Part shown: in pieces, positions 1-9,234 of the stretch | Layout of the letters: each line of letters starts with the position of its first letter | Position numbering within the stretch: the stretch's first letter is position 1 | Assembly (NCBI RefSeq): GCF_000813345.1 | Contig: NZ_BBQF01000002.1 | Location: 434,001 to 498,000, forward strand | Direction of reading: 5' to 3' | Origin: Sulfurospirillum arsenophilum NBRC 109478 | GTDB lineage: Bacteria > Campylobacterota > Campylobacteria > Campylobacterales > Sulfurospirillaceae | DNA: 64,000 bases | Program-made: the position numbers and the translations under genes | The notes under the pieces: model-generated | Seen by the model: only the letters and a program-made list of their open reading frames with translations | Databases searched by the model: none | Told to the model about the DNA's origin: nothing

Positions 1-2787
1 GAGTTGTTTTTGCTTCTCTTCTTTGCTCTGTCCTTTTCCACTGTAACCCCAACGCTGTGCGAAGAGAATTTTGTGGTTGATCCACGAAAACGCCAACTCT
101 TTAAGGTCAGTTTTAAGCACACGTCTGCCCCAAAATGGCGGTGTTGGAATGGCAATGTCACGGCTAGGCATTTTAATGCTCTTAAAAGGAGGCATCTCTT
201 TGACTTCTTTTGTGGCTTTAACGACACTGTTTTCTGCACCTTTTCGCTTAAACGTCGTGTCATAGTTTTTTGCTTCGATGCGACCCATAGCCTCAAGACC
301 CTCAAAGGCATCTTTGCAGTAGTAGATCGGACCATCGTAGATCGGTCGGCAAAAGTCTTCAACAAAGTTATCGGTCAGGGCTGCACCACCTAAAACAACA
401 GGGATTTTAATGCCCATTTTCTGCATCGCTTCCAAGTTTTCTTTCATCACATTGGTGGACTTTACAAGTAGTCCGCTCATACCTATGGCATCGGCATTGT
501 GCTCTTTCAGTGCCTCTAAAAACTGCTCTAAATCAGCTTTGATGCCGATGTTGATGACCTTAAATCCGTTGTTACTTAAAATAATGTCAACCAAGTTTTT
601 ACCAACATCATGCACGTCACCTTTTACCGTTCCGATGATAAGCGTGGTGGTCGTACTTTTCTCTGTTTTTGGCAAGTAGGGCTGTAAAAAGTCCACGGCA
701 GCTTTCATCACTTCGGCAGATTGAAGGACGAACGGTAATTGCATCTTTCCACTACCAAATAGCTCGCCAACGACTTTCATCGCGTCTATCAAGATTTCAT
801 TGACGATCAATTCTGCAGGTAACTCATCTTTCGCCGTTGGCAAGAGGATGAGCATGCGTTCTTTATCGCCATCGATGAGCAATGTCGCGATCTTCTCTTT
901 AGTATTCATCGCAAGGTACGCCGCGTCACTCTCGTCTTTGTTCTCAACAACCCCTTCAAAATGGTCGATGAATTTAAAGAGCGGGTCGCCCTCTTCTCGG
1001 TGATTAAAGAGCAAGTCTTCACAGATTTTTTTATCTTCATCGCTGATTTTGTGCATCGGAAGTGTATTTTTAACATTGACAATCGCCATGCTAAGACCCG
1101 CTTCGACACAATGGTGTAAAAAGACGGAGTTTAGGTACTCACGTGCATGTTTTGCCAAACCAAACGAGATATTTGAAACACCAAGCACAAAACCCACTTC
1201 GGGATGCATCGCATGAAACTCACGAATCGCTTCAATGGTTTCAATTGCCGCAGTATGATACTCAGGATCGCCACTACCCACGGTAAAAGTCAGAAGGTCA
1301 AACACCAAATCTCCTGGGTGAATGCCATGTTTTTCCGTCGCTAAGGTATAAATGCGTTCCGCAACCGCAACTTTTTGCTCTTTACTTTTTGCCATACCCA
1401 CTTCATCGATGGTCAAACAGACCAGTGCCGCACCAAAGCGTTTCGCTAAAGAACAGACTTTATCAAACTTTTCAATGCCATCTTCTAGGTTAACCGAGTT
1501 GATGATAGGCTTTCCACCAATGAGTTTAAGCGAAACCTCAAGGGCTGGAACTTGCGTGGTGTCAGGCATAAGTGGCAAGATAATCTTTTGAACATAACGC
1601 CCCATAACTTCTTTGGTATCTTTGTGCTCATCTCTTCCTGCAAAACCAACACTCACATCAATGCCATGCGCGCCACTGCGAACTTGTTGTTGCGCCACAC
1701 TCAGCGTACCATCGTAGTCTTCAGCAAGCAGTAACTCACGAAACGCTTTTGAGCCTGTAGCATTGCTTCGCTCACCAATGAGAAACGGTGCTGGGTCTTG
1801 TTTTAAAGCTCTTGTTTCAAACAACGAGGCAATGCTACGAGGCATTTCGCCTTTTGGAGCAAGGGGCTTTTTACCTTCCACACGCTTGGCAAGCTCTAGA
1901 ATGTGCTGAGGCGTTGTTCCACAACATCCTCCGAGTATGGCAACACCTGCAATTTCGGTGAATTTTTCTTGAAGTTCCGCAAATTCGCGAGGTCCCATCG
2001 GATAAAAAGTATAACCACCACGGTTTTGAGGAAGCCCTGCATTGGCGTGTACACTAATCGGTTTAGACCAAACGGAGCTAAGTGTCTTGACATGCTTTTC
2101 AACTTGTTCTGGGCCTGTACCACAGTTAAAGCCAAGGCTTAGGATGTCAAAGGGCTCTAAGATCGCCGCGATAGTTGTCGCATCGGTTCCGATGAGCATT
2201 GTACCACTCAGTTCAATCGTCACAGAAACCATAATCGGAAGCTTTACATGTAACTCTTTTTGAGCATCGCTAATCGCATGAAGTGCGGCTTTGATTTGTA
2301 AGGGGTCTTGCGCGGTTTCAATCAAGAAAAGATCAGCCCCACCATCGATAACACCCCGTGCTGCCTCTTTATATCCCTCATACATCTCATCGTAACCGAT
2401 ATGTCCCAAAGAAGGTAGTTTCGTTCCTGGACCAAACGCAGCCGCTGTAAAACGAGGTTTTTCAAGTGTAGTAAACGATGCACATGCTTCTTTAACGATA
2501 GTTGCACCCGCTTTGGCTAATTCGTATGTTCGCTCGCCTATGCCATAATCTTCCAAAACCCACGGCAATGCGCCAAAGGTATTGGTCTTGATGATGTCCG
2601 CACCTGCAAGCAAATAACCTCGATGGATTTTTGAAATTTCTTCATGTGCGGTGGTGTTTAGAAGTTCATTACACCCCTCTTTGTTTTCCCATTGCTCAGG
2701 CGTAAGGCTTAATGCTTGGATCTGCGTGCCCATAGCACCGTCGATCACTAAAACTTTTTCTTTGATGAGTTCTTGAAGTGTTGCCAA
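1..2787 (-). CDS. metH: Cobalamin-dependent methionine synthase MetH (C-terminus beyond window)
   Basis: Transfers a methyl group from 5-methyltetrahydrofolate to homocysteine through cob(I)alamin. The frame is open from a TTG at 2787 (AGGAA seven bases upstream) to the left edge, 929 codons. Domains appear in MetH order: an N-terminal homocysteine domain with zinc cysteines (GFNCG near residue 220, GGCCG near 287); a pterin-binding domain with GERSNATGSKAFRE near residue 345; a cobalamin domain with the lower-ligand motif GDVHDVGKN near residue 725; and the start of the reactivation domain with IPTPPFWG and RWGY near the edge. The family is usually about 1,150-1,230 residues, so most of the AdoMet reactivation domain lies outside. 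No cobalamin riboswitch was recognised in the short upstream region. The TTG start is chosen because nothing better is in frame; the family call is secure. Confidence 0.95.
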   Translation of the reverse strand, partial: MATLQELIKEKVLVIDGAMGTQIQALSLTPEQWENKEGCNELLNTTAHEEISKIHRGYLLAGADIIKTNTFGALPWVLEDYGIGERTYELAKAGATIVKEACASFTTLEKPRFTAAAFGPGTKLPSLGHIGYDEMYEGYKEAARGVIDGGADLFLIETAQDPLQIKAALHAISDAQKELHVKLPIMVSVTIELSGTMLIGTDATTIAAILEPFDILSLGFNCGTGPEQVEKHVKTLSSVWSKPISVHANAGLPQNRGGYTFYPMGPREFAELQEKFTEIAGVAILGGCCGTTPQHILELAKRVEGKKPLAPKGEMPRSIASLFETRALKQDPAPFLIGERSNATGSKAFRELLLAEDYDGTLSVAQQQVRSGAHGIDVSVGFAGRDEHKDTKEVMGRYVQKIILPLMPDTTQVPALEVSLKLIGGKPIINSVNLEDGIEKFDKVCSLAKRFGAALVCLTIDEVGMAKSKEQKVAVAERIYTLATEKHGIHPGDLVFDLLTFTVGSGDPEYHTAAIETIEAIREFHAMHPEVGFVLGVSNISFGLAKHAREYLNSVFLHHCVEAGLSMAIVNVKNTLPMHKISDEDKKICEDLLFNHREEGDPLFKFIDHFEGVVENKDESDAAYLAMNTKEKIATLLIDGDKERMLILLPTAKDELPAELIVNEILIDAMKVVGELFGSGKMQLPFVLQSAEVMKAAVDFLQPYLPKTEKSTTTTLIIGTVKGDVHDVGKNLVDIILSNNGFKVINIGIKADLEQFLEALKEHNADAIGMSGLLVKSTNVMKENLEAMQKMGIKIPVVLGGAALTDNFVEDFCRPIYDGPIYYCKDAFEGLEAMGRIEAKNYDTTFKRKGAENSVVKATKEVKEMPPFKSIKMPSRDIAIPTPPFWGRRVLKTDLKELAFSWINHKILFAQRWGYSGKGQSKEEKQKQL

Positions 2788-2866
2788 GTGAAGTTCCTAG
2801 TATGTTATAACTTAGAATTATGGTATCAAAACTTTGGTAAGGAGAGGCTAAAAGGTTATGAGTAGT

Positions 2867-2893
2867 CCAAAGAGGCAAAAAATGCCCCTTTGG
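2867..2893. terminator. Hairpin between the LivK-like gene and metH
   Basis: CCAAAGAGGC and GCCCCTTTGG pair with one mismatch around an A-rich loop, just past the stop of the binding-protein gene (2910). A TTTACATGTAAA palindrome follows at 2896-2907. The U-tract is weak, so the terminator call is tentative. Confidence 0.4.
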
Positions 2894-2909
2894 GTTTTAC
2901 ATGTAAAGA

Positions 2910-4028
2910 TTAGGGATTGACAGTAGATTTGTAAACGGCTTTGCCACCTTTGATCTCTTTGATAACAGCAGAACGGGTTGCATTTCCTTTATCATCAATC
3001 GAGATAAAGCCAGATACTCCCTCATATTTTGAAGTTTTTCGGATTTCGTTGTTGACGCAAACGCTATCTTCTGGGTTAGCACAACGATTCATCGCATCGA
3101 CCATGATGTTATAGGCATCTGCACCCAAAGCTGTAAATGAGTTCAGCTCTCTTTTACCTGTTTTTTTCTCATATGCGGCTATAAAATCTTTTGATTTTTG
3201 TGTTGGAGGCGCGCTGTGGTCAAATGCGTCTGTAAACATATAACCTTCGACTGCATCCCCGCCTAAGTCAATAAAGGTTTGATTGGCAACGCCATCGCCT
3301 GAAAAGAAAGGTTTATTGAAGTCTGCTTGTTTCGCTTGACGTTTAATCATAGACGCTTCGGTATGATATACAGGCAAGAAAACAAAATCAGCATTAAGCG
3401 ATTTGATTTGAGAAATAACCGCTTTAAAATCTTTATCACCTGAGCTAATACGAACTTCTTTAAGTACTTTTCCACCGTTTTGTGTAAACGCTTGTGTAAA
3501 GGCTTTAGCAAGTCCGAGTGAATACACTTGTGCTTGATCGGTTACTACCACAGCTGTTTTAAGCCCTAAATCTTTAGAAGCATAGTTTGCAACCACGGTT
3601 CCTTGGAAAGAGTCAATAAAACAGACACGATTGGCATAAGCTCTATTTTCGGTAAGTTTATCGTTTGTCGCAGCAGGAGCAATCACAGGGATCTGTTTTT
3701 TCTCAGCAATAGAGATAATCTGAGCCGTGTTCGTACTGATCATCTCGCCTATAATTCCCACAACTTTATCGGAAGTAATAAGTCTCGTTGTAGCATTGGC
3801 TGATTCGACTTTATCGCCTTTGGTATCAACTAAAACCAGTTTAATACTATCGCCATTTTTGAGTTTTGGTTGCAATGCATTGGCAAGCTCAACTCCCTCA
3901 TTCGCCACTTGACCATAACCCGCAAGCGCACCACTCATAGGTAAAATAACACCCACATTAATCTCTTTTGCATAAGCACTTGTTGCCATAATAGCGGCAA
4001 GGCTTAACAGTGTCATAAAAGAACGCAT
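2910..4028 (-). CDS. Branched-chain amino acid-type ABC substrate-binding protein
   Basis: Periplasmic binding protein of the LivJ/LivK family (type 1 periplasmic fold), 372 residues. The first 20 residues form a clear signal peptide ending in SAYA before KEINVGVILPMSGALAGYG, the usual start of the mature Leu/Ile/Val-binding fold. Later segments (FIDSFQGTVVANYA, ISSGDKDFKAVISQI, FSGDGV) also fit. No permease or ATPase genes adjoin it, so it is either an orphan feeding a transporter encoded elsewhere or a sensory binding protein. The next gene upstream on the same strand is a chemoreceptor, but that receptor has no periplasmic domain, so direct partnership is unlikely. The ligand cannot be told from sequence; amide- and urea-binding relatives share the fold. 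AAAGGAGAAAA upstream supports the start. Confidence 0.85.
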   Translation of the reverse strand: MRSFMTLLSLAAIMATSAYAKEINVGVILPMSGALAGYGQVANEGVELANALQPKLKNGDSIKLVLVDTKGDKVESANATTRLITSDKVVGIIGEMISTNTAQIISIAEKKQIPVIAPAATNDKLTENRAYANRVCFIDSFQGTVVANYASKDLGLKTAVVVTDQAQVYSLGLAKAFTQAFTQNGGKVLKEVRISSGDKDFKAVISQIKSLNADFVFLPVYHTEASMIKRQAKQADFNKPFFSGDGVANQTFIDLGGDAVEGYMFTDAFDHSAPPTQKSKDFIAAYEKKTGKRELNSFTALGADAYNIMVDAMNRCANPEDSVCVNNEIRKTSKYEGVSGFISIDDKGNATRSAVIKEIKGGKAVYKSTVNP

Positions 4029-4208
4029 CTTTTCTCCTTTAAAAAATTCCCAAGAAAGTCTAACACAATCAAGATTATGATTGACTCAAAAAGCTCTTTT
4101 CTGGGGATAATATTACACATTCAAAGTGACAAAAAAGAGATGGGGAAAAGAGGAAGGAGAAGAAGCGATGATGATGCTTCTTCTTTTACATGTAAGAATA
4201 AAATCTAT

Positions 4209-5390
4209 TTAAGCGTGGGTGTTTTCAGCGACGTTCAATGCTTCAGAAACATCGACAATGATTTGAAGTTTTTTGATAATCTCATTCATAGCGCGACTCT
4301 CTTCTTGTGCCGCGATGCTGATGCGTTCGACTTCAGACTGCGTTTTAATAATTTCATCAACGGTTCGTTGCAATGCTGGAACAATTTGGTCAACGACTTT
4401 TTGGACATCCATGATGGAGAGGCGAATATTATCGGTAGATTTGTTGCTCTGGTCGGAGAGTTTACGTACTTCACTTGCTACAACGGCAAATCCTCGTCCA
4501 TGATCTCCCGCACGCGCTGCTTCAATGGTAGCGTTAAGTGCTAAAAGGTTGGTCTCACTCGCGATGTATTTAATAGCCGTCGTAATATTACCGATCTGAT
4601 CAACCGCTTCGGTTAATTCTAGTGCCATATTATTGGTCACTTGAACATTTTGAACTTCAGCTGCCAATTTTGTGTTGACAATAACAATCGTATTTGCAGT
4701 ATCTTCGATGGATTTGGAAGCACTTTGGGTGATAAGAGAAATCTCTTTGGTTTGCTCCGCTAATTTTTTGGAAATATCACGAGCTTCTTGCAGTGCTTTG
4801 TCGCTATTAATAGCCGTTACAATTTGCGCTAATCCACTGACACTCTCAGCCGTAGCTGTACGAGGAGGACTTGGCATGACAACAACATCAGGACGTAAAT
4901 AGCTACTGTATTTTGTATAGAGTGTTTTACCCGATGAAACATACCCATCGGTTCCGATAATGTATTTTGATTCACTCAAAGCTTCCCTTGTCTCACTATC
5001 ACTACACTCATCAAAAGGAACAACACGATACGTTACATGGTCTAGTCTGTAAAATTTTAAAAATTTCAGAAGAACATTCGCACCTGATGCACTGTTATTA
5101 AAAATAGCGACTTTTTCGCCTGCGGGAATACGACTAACGGCCACAAAAAAATCGGTAGGTGGCACAAACTCAACCGAAATGACTTTCTCTTTGCCATATT
5201 TTTTCAACATTTCATCATAACGGTTGGCAAAGCAGACAATTAAATCATAATTTGAAGCATCGTAATTTTGATAGTTACTTAAAGTAGCTTTTTGATACAC
5301 AGCGGTGGTCGAAAGTGTTGCGTCAACCAATGAGACTAGCTCCTCAGTTGTAGCATCATTTGCTCCGATTAAAAGTAGATTAACACTCAT
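4209..5390 (-). CDS. Soluble methyl-accepting chemotaxis protein with PrpR_N-like sensor region
   Basis: A 393-residue chemoreceptor without signal peptide or membrane segments, so presumably cytoplasmic. Residues about 200-390 carry the MCP signalling hairpin, with [17 protein letters not shown] and [18 protein letters not shown]. Residues 1-190 form an alpha/beta region ([57 protein letters not shown]) that by eye resembles the PrpR N-terminal/type 1 periplasmic-like ligand fold rather than PAS, HAMP or CZB. It has no HAMP, and the receptor is short. It is transcribed alone; the divergent LysE-type gene begins about 200 bp away. The MCP identity is firm and the sensor-domain assignment is inference. 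It could monitor an internal metabolite. Confidence 0.85.
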   Translation of the reverse strand: MSVNLLLIGANDATTEELVSLVDATLSTTAVYQKATLSNYQNYDASNYDLIVCFANRYDEMLKKYGKEKVISVEFVPPTDFFVAVSRIPAGEKVAIFNNSASGANVLLKFLKFYRLDHVTYRVVPFDECSDSETREALSESKYIIGTDGYVSSGKTLYTKYSSYLRPDVVVMPSPPRTATAESVSGLAQIVTAINSDKALQEARDISKKLAEQTKEISLITQSASKSIEDTANTIVIVNTKLAAEVQNVQVTNNMALELTEAVDQIGNITTAIKYIASETNLLALNATIEAARAGDHGRGFAVVASEVRKLSDQSNKSTDNIRLSIMDVQKVVDQIVPALQRTVDEIIKTQSEVERISIAAQEESRAMNEIIKKLQIIVDVSEALNVAENTHA

Positions 5391-5542
5391 ATACTTCCCT
5401 TTAAATCAGTTATGTTAGTCATAGAATGGACACATAAAATAGTTCTCTTATTGTAGTCAACTTTACATAAAATAAGCTTGTACTGGTTCATTATAAGAAA
5501 AATGTATGACAAAAAAAGGACTAAAATTAATCAACTCCTTTT

Positions 5543-5560
5543 TTGCAATCGTAGTATAAT
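5543..5560 (+). promoter_or_regulatory. Likely sigma-70 promoter of the LysE-type gene
   Basis: A perfect TATAAT (-10) lies at 5555-5560 about 28 bp before the ATG at 5588. A weak TTGCAA is present at about 5543, too close for a canonical -35, which agrees with the relaxed -35 of Campylobacterota promoters. Confidence 0.5.
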
Positions 5561-5587
5561 AAATCAATTTTTAATCAAGGTGCTCAC

Positions 5588-6208
5588 ATGTTTGACATTC
5601 AGAATTATTATAGCTTTATAGCCGCTATTGTTGTTTTTCAACTTATTCCTGGAGCTGGGACTATTGCGATTCTTAATGCCACTGCACGCAATGGTATTAG
5701 AGCAGGTCTTGGTGCAGTCTGTGGGACACTTTTGGGTGATTTTGCTTTTATGATAGCAGCCCTTGCTGGACTTGCGGCTTTAATGCAGCAAAACCCCTTT
5801 CTTTTTGAGCTTTTACAGTACTTTGGTGCAGCGTATTTATGTTGGTTAGGTGTGGGACTGATGCGTACTAAAATTGAGCCTGAAAACGGAAAAGCAGAAC
5901 CCAAAAAATCTGCCTCTGTCTATTTTAAGCAGGCTTTTTTTGTGAGCATTACCAACCCTAAAGTGATGCTCTTTTTTGTAGCATTCTTTCCTCTGTTTTT
6001 ACGCCCCAATGCTACAGAGATGACATTGGTTGCGATGATTTTACATGTAAGCCTTATTAGCCTTGTTTACCAAACGCTCTTAGTTCTTTTAGGCAATACG
6101 TTAACACTTAAACTCAAAGCTTTTCCTCTTGCTCGAAAAATTGCTACCCGCTTAGCAGGAATTTCTCTTGTCGGTTTTGGCATTAAACTCGCCATCAACA
6201 ACCGCTAA
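5588..6208 (+). CDS. LysE/RhtB family amino acid exporter
   Basis: A 206-residue inner-membrane protein with about six hydrophobic segments and the family's N-terminal signature QLIPGAGTIAILNATARNGIRAGL. Later SITNPKVMLFFVAFFPLFL is the LysE 'NPK..LFF' block. The family exports amino acids such as lysine, arginine, threonine or homoserine; substrate cannot be assigned. It is followed 14 bp downstream by an EamA-type exporter on the same strand, suggesting a two-gene export operon. Two further LysE paralogues occur in this window (47320-47952 and 57818-58417). The ATG has AAGG nearby and a good -10 upstream. Confidence 0.85.
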   Translation: MFDIQNYYSFIAAIVVFQLIPGAGTIAILNATARNGIRAGLGAVCGTLLGDFAFMIAALAGLAALMQQNPFLFELLQYFGAAYLCWLGVGLMRTKIEPENGKAEPKKSASVYFKQAFFVSITNPKVMLFFVAFFPLFLRPNATEMTLVAMILHVSLISLVYQTLLVLLGNTLTLKLKAFPLARKIATRLAGISLVGFGIKLAINNR

Positions 6209-6222
6209 TAAAGTAGGTAACA

Positions 6223-7095
6223 ATGCCTCTTAGACATATTTTAATCGCCCTAAGTGTGGTTGTCATTTGGGGAGTCAATTTTGTGGTGATTCAAGTTGCC
6301 CTTCAAGAGATTCCTCCCCTGTTACTGACGTTTTTACGTTTCTTTTTTGCAACGTTTCCAGCGATCTTTTTCTTCAAAAGACCCAAAAACACCTCATGGA
6401 AAATGCTCTTTTGCTACTCTTTGAGCATGTTTATCCTCGATTTTGCGTTTTTATTTTCAGGAATGTATGTAGGTGTTAGTTCTGGCATTGCCTCTCTGGC
6501 ACTTCAAACCCAAGTCTTTTTTACCGCCATCTTAGCCGTGATTTTTCTTAAAGAGAAAATGACGTTGGCTAAAATTATAGGAGCGATCATTGCTTTTTCG
6601 GGCATTGTATTTGTAGGATTTCATTCAGGAGGCGATGTCAATCTCTTAGGGCTTCTCTTAGTCGAATGCGCCGCACTTTCGTGGGCGATTGGCAATCTTG
6701 TTTCTAAGCAAATCGGCAAAGTAGATATGCTGAGCCTTGTGGTATGGGGAAGTTTCATTTCGCTTCCGTTTTTACTGGCACTCTCGTATATCTTTGAGTC
6801 TCATCTATGGCATTTTGAGATGTTCACACACCTCTCAGGTAAAAGTATAGGAGCTATTGCCTATCTTGCTTATCCTGTAACCTTTTTTGGCTTTGGCATC
6901 TGGAGCTGGCTATTGAGTCGTTACCCTGCAACCACCGTGGTACCTTTTACGCTCTTAGTGCCTGTGGTCGGCTTTTCCTCTTCAGCCCTTTTGGTAGGAG
7001 AAGCATTGCCAAGTTGGAAGCTTATCGCAGCATTTTTAATCGTCTTTGGATTAGTAATTAACCTCTATGGGGAACGCTTTATCAAGCGTTCCTAA
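6223..7095 (+). CDS. EamA/DMT family permease
   Basis: A 290-residue membrane protein with ten predicted helices in two EamA repeats, the drug/metabolite transporter layout. The start VVIWGVNFVVIQVAL matches the EamA N-terminal helix, and LKEKMTLAKIIGAIIAFSGI matches the end of the first repeat. It resembles YdcZ/EamA-like amino acid metabolite exporters. It probably shares a transcript with the LysE-type gene immediately upstream. Substrate is unknown. Confidence 0.85.
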   Translation: MPLRHILIALSVVVIWGVNFVVIQVALQEIPPLLLTFLRFFFATFPAIFFFKRPKNTSWKMLFCYSLSMFILDFAFLFSGMYVGVSSGIASLALQTQVFFTAILAVIFLKEKMTLAKIIGAIIAFSGIVFVGFHSGGDVNLLGLLLVECAALSWAIGNLVSKQIGKVDMLSLVVWGSFISLPFLLALSYIFESHLWHFEMFTHLSGKSIGAIAYLAYPVTFFGFGIWSWLLSRYPATTVVPFTLLVPVVGFSSSALLVGEALPSWKLIAAFLIVFGLVINLYGERFIKRS

Positions 7096-7108
7096 ATGCG
7101 TTACATGT

Positions 7109-7141
7109 AAACGAGATGTAAAGGGATTACTTCTCGTTTAG
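7109..7141. terminator. Bidirectional hairpin between convergent genes
   Basis: TAAACGAGA pairs with TCTCGTTTA across a 15-nt loop, between the EamA gene and the convergent LtaS-like gene; its right arm overlaps that gene's last codons. A TTACATGTAA palindrome (7101-7110) abuts the left arm. Confidence 0.5.
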
Positions 7142-9064
7142 TGTTCTCAAATTTTCTCTTCTTTGTGTTGCTTTTTCATCTTCAGAGGTAAGATTAAGTG
7201 TTTGATTGAGCACGTCTAATGTCAGTTTTTTATCTGCGTTGAGTGTATCGATGGTAATGTCACCACCCAGTTTTCCCAAAGCGTAGCAGTATTTTCCCTT
7301 AGTACTCACATTGCTATCCAAGCCTAAAGTAGCGGTACGTGAACATTTATCGACCCATAAAAAAGCATCATTGGACTGATAATCATGCAGATAACCAAAG
7401 AGTTTAGCCGTCTCAAAAAATTTGATCTTGACTTCAAAGAAAGGGCTGACTTCTAAGTTCTCACTCAAACGAAGTAATATAGGAAACTTATAAAGCGTTG
7501 TACCGATTTTGAGGTTGTTTCTGGCACTGTCTAACACCAAATCTTGCTCTATTTTTGGGAATTCCCAAAAACGGCTGATCTCTTTGGTCCAAGCACCTAA
7601 AATCTTATCAAAGTTACTCAAAGAAGCTTCCAATGAGGCGTCTTCGCCCAATAGGTTTCGACTGAGTCCTAGTTGTGCACTGTAGCCTAAAAATGGTAAG
7701 AGTGTCGCACCAATATCGAGCGTTGTCCCTACTTTATCAACACTTTGACCACTACTCATTCTTGGGTCAATAATCATAAATTGATTGCGACGTTCACCCT
7801 TCATAAGATCATCAATCGCCACATTATGCATCGCAAGATGATCTGAGGCTACAACGATGATCGTATTTTTACCATACGGAGATTCCCCAATTTGCTTAAT
7901 GAACTTTGCGATCAATTCATCCGAACACGTGACGGCATTCAGCATGGTGTTGCTTCCATCTTTATACTGTTGTTGCTTACAGCTTTTTGAGACATGCCCG
8001 TATGGGTGATGCGTGTCCATTGTTGAGAGGAACATTGCAAATTTTTGTTTGGTTTTTGAAAACTTTTTAAAGTCATTCATCGCAATATCAAAAAGCGTGT
8101 CATCATACAATCCCCACGGGGTTTGATAACTTGGATTTTGAAGCAATCCTTTCAGCTCTTTAATACCTTTAATATCATCAAATTGATGTGTTTTATAAAG
8201 CTTATCAACCCCTGCAAAATCCAAAGGCGAACCACTACGATAAATAAGTTTATACCCCTCTTTATGAAGCATATCACTCATGCACACGGCACCTGAATAG
8301 AAGGTGCTCATCTTCGACATGGAGTTACCTTGTGCAGAATGCGCATCGGTTGAAGGCGTCACTAAAGGAAGTCCGCACATCACAGATGTCATACCTGCGA
8401 TCGTCCAACTGGTTCCTTGTGCTTGATGAATTTGTGTAAATGAGATGCTCTGCTCACGAATAGGACGAAGTGCTGTGACAAGTGAGGGGAAAATCTTCTC
8501 ATCAAAGTAGGTGTTTTCAAAGCTTTCTGCAAAAATATACACCAAGTTAGGATGTTCTTCGCTCGTAGGCGTAAGTGAAGGTGTCTGATAATAATCCGCA
8601 AAGCTGTATTGAAGGCTGAGTGGATTTTCAATGCCAATCGCCTTAAGCACACTCTCGCCCGTAAAGCGTACAGTAGGATGAAGCAACAAAGAAATGATTA
8701 ACGCCACAAGGGATATGCCATGTTTGAGCTTGTGATGATGTTCAAAGAGATCATTTTTCACTAAACGATAGTAAAAAAGTGAAAGCGCTAAACTTGCTAT
8801 TAAAAGTCCTATTCCTGCTGCAATGATTAAATAATAATCACCAAATCCTGACCCATCCAACCCATAGCGAAGATGAAAGATGACAGCATCATTAATACCC
8901 TCACCCGTAAAGTAATTGGATACAATATAAAAAGCACTCATGATCATATAAATGAAAATTCCCACCGCACCTATGAGTGCACTCTTTTGTGTTCGTGTAC
9001 GATTTTTAGAGGTAAATAAAGCGATAAGAAAAAGTCCTGCGGATAACCATAGCATGTTATTCAT
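7127..9064 (-). CDS. LtaS/OpgB-like membrane sulfatase-fold phosphoglycerol or phosphoethanolamine transferase
   Basis: A 645-residue protein with about five N-terminal membrane helices (residues 1-160) followed by an alkaline-phosphatase/sulfatase-fold domain facing the periplasm. Visible motifs are NLVYIFAESFENTYFD (first metal site), GTSWTIAGMTSVMCGLPL with the candidate threonine nucleophile, and VVASDHLAMHN near residue 400 (second metal site). This is the pattern of LtaS and OpgB, which transfer phosphoglycerol to lipoteichoic acid or periplasmic glucans; Gram-negative relatives also modify lipid A or glycans with phosphoethanolamine. The C-terminal 140 residues beyond the catalytic domain look like an extra beta-rich region. 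It is a single-gene unit. Exact donor and acceptor are not deducible. Confidence 0.8.
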   Translation of the reverse strand: MNNMLWLSAGLFLIALFTSKNRTRTQKSALIGAVGIFIYMIMSAFYIVSNYFTGEGINDAVIFHLRYGLDGSGFGDYYLIIAAGIGLLIASLALSLFYYRLVKNDLFEHHHKLKHGISLVALIISLLLHPTVRFTGESVLKAIGIENPLSLQYSFADYYQTPSLTPTSEEHPNLVYIFAESFENTYFDEKIFPSLVTALRPIREQSISFTQIHQAQGTSWTIAGMTSVMCGLPLVTPSTDAHSAQGNSMSKMSTFYSGAVCMSDMLHKEGYKLIYRSGSPLDFAGVDKLYKTHQFDDIKGIKELKGLLQNPSYQTPWGLYDDTLFDIAMNDFKKFSKTKQKFAMFLSTMDTHHPYGHVSKSCKQQQYKDGSNTMLNAVTCSDELIAKFIKQIGESPYGKNTIIVVASDHLAMHNVAIDDLMKGERRNQFMIIDPRMSSGQSVDKVGTTLDIGATLLPFLGYSAQLGLSRNLLGEDASLEASLSNFDKILGAWTKEISRFWEFPKIEQDLVLDSARNNLKIGTTLYKFPILLRLSENLEVSPFFEVKIKFFETAKLFGYLHDYQSNDAFLWVDKCSRTATLGLDSNVSTKGKYCYALGKLGGDITIDTLNADKKLTLDVLNQTLNLTSEDEKATQRRENLRTLNEK

Positions 9065-9196
9065 TGTTGTTTTGCATCCTCTTTGATTTTAGGATGGTAT
9101 TATATCTTGTTGTTAAAAATTTGTAGAAAAATTTGTTATTTTTCCAAAGTGGTTAAATTTTAATCAGTTAACTGAGCATATTAAAATCCGCTAAGT

Positions 9197-9230
9197 GATA
9201 CAATTTCATCAGTTCAACATTTTAGGAGGA
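9197..9230 (+). promoter_or_regulatory. Putative promoter -10 and strong RBS for amt
   Basis: GATACAAT at 9197-9204 resembles an extended -10, and AGGAGGA at 9224-9230 is a near-perfect Shine-Dalgarno site placed for the ATG at 9235. No sigma-54 GG/GC element was seen. Confidence 0.45.
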
Positions 9231-9234
9231 ATTC

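Noticed and set aside
4-393. Open frames on the plus strand over metH
   Set aside because: They are antisense to a continuous, motif-rich MetH frame.
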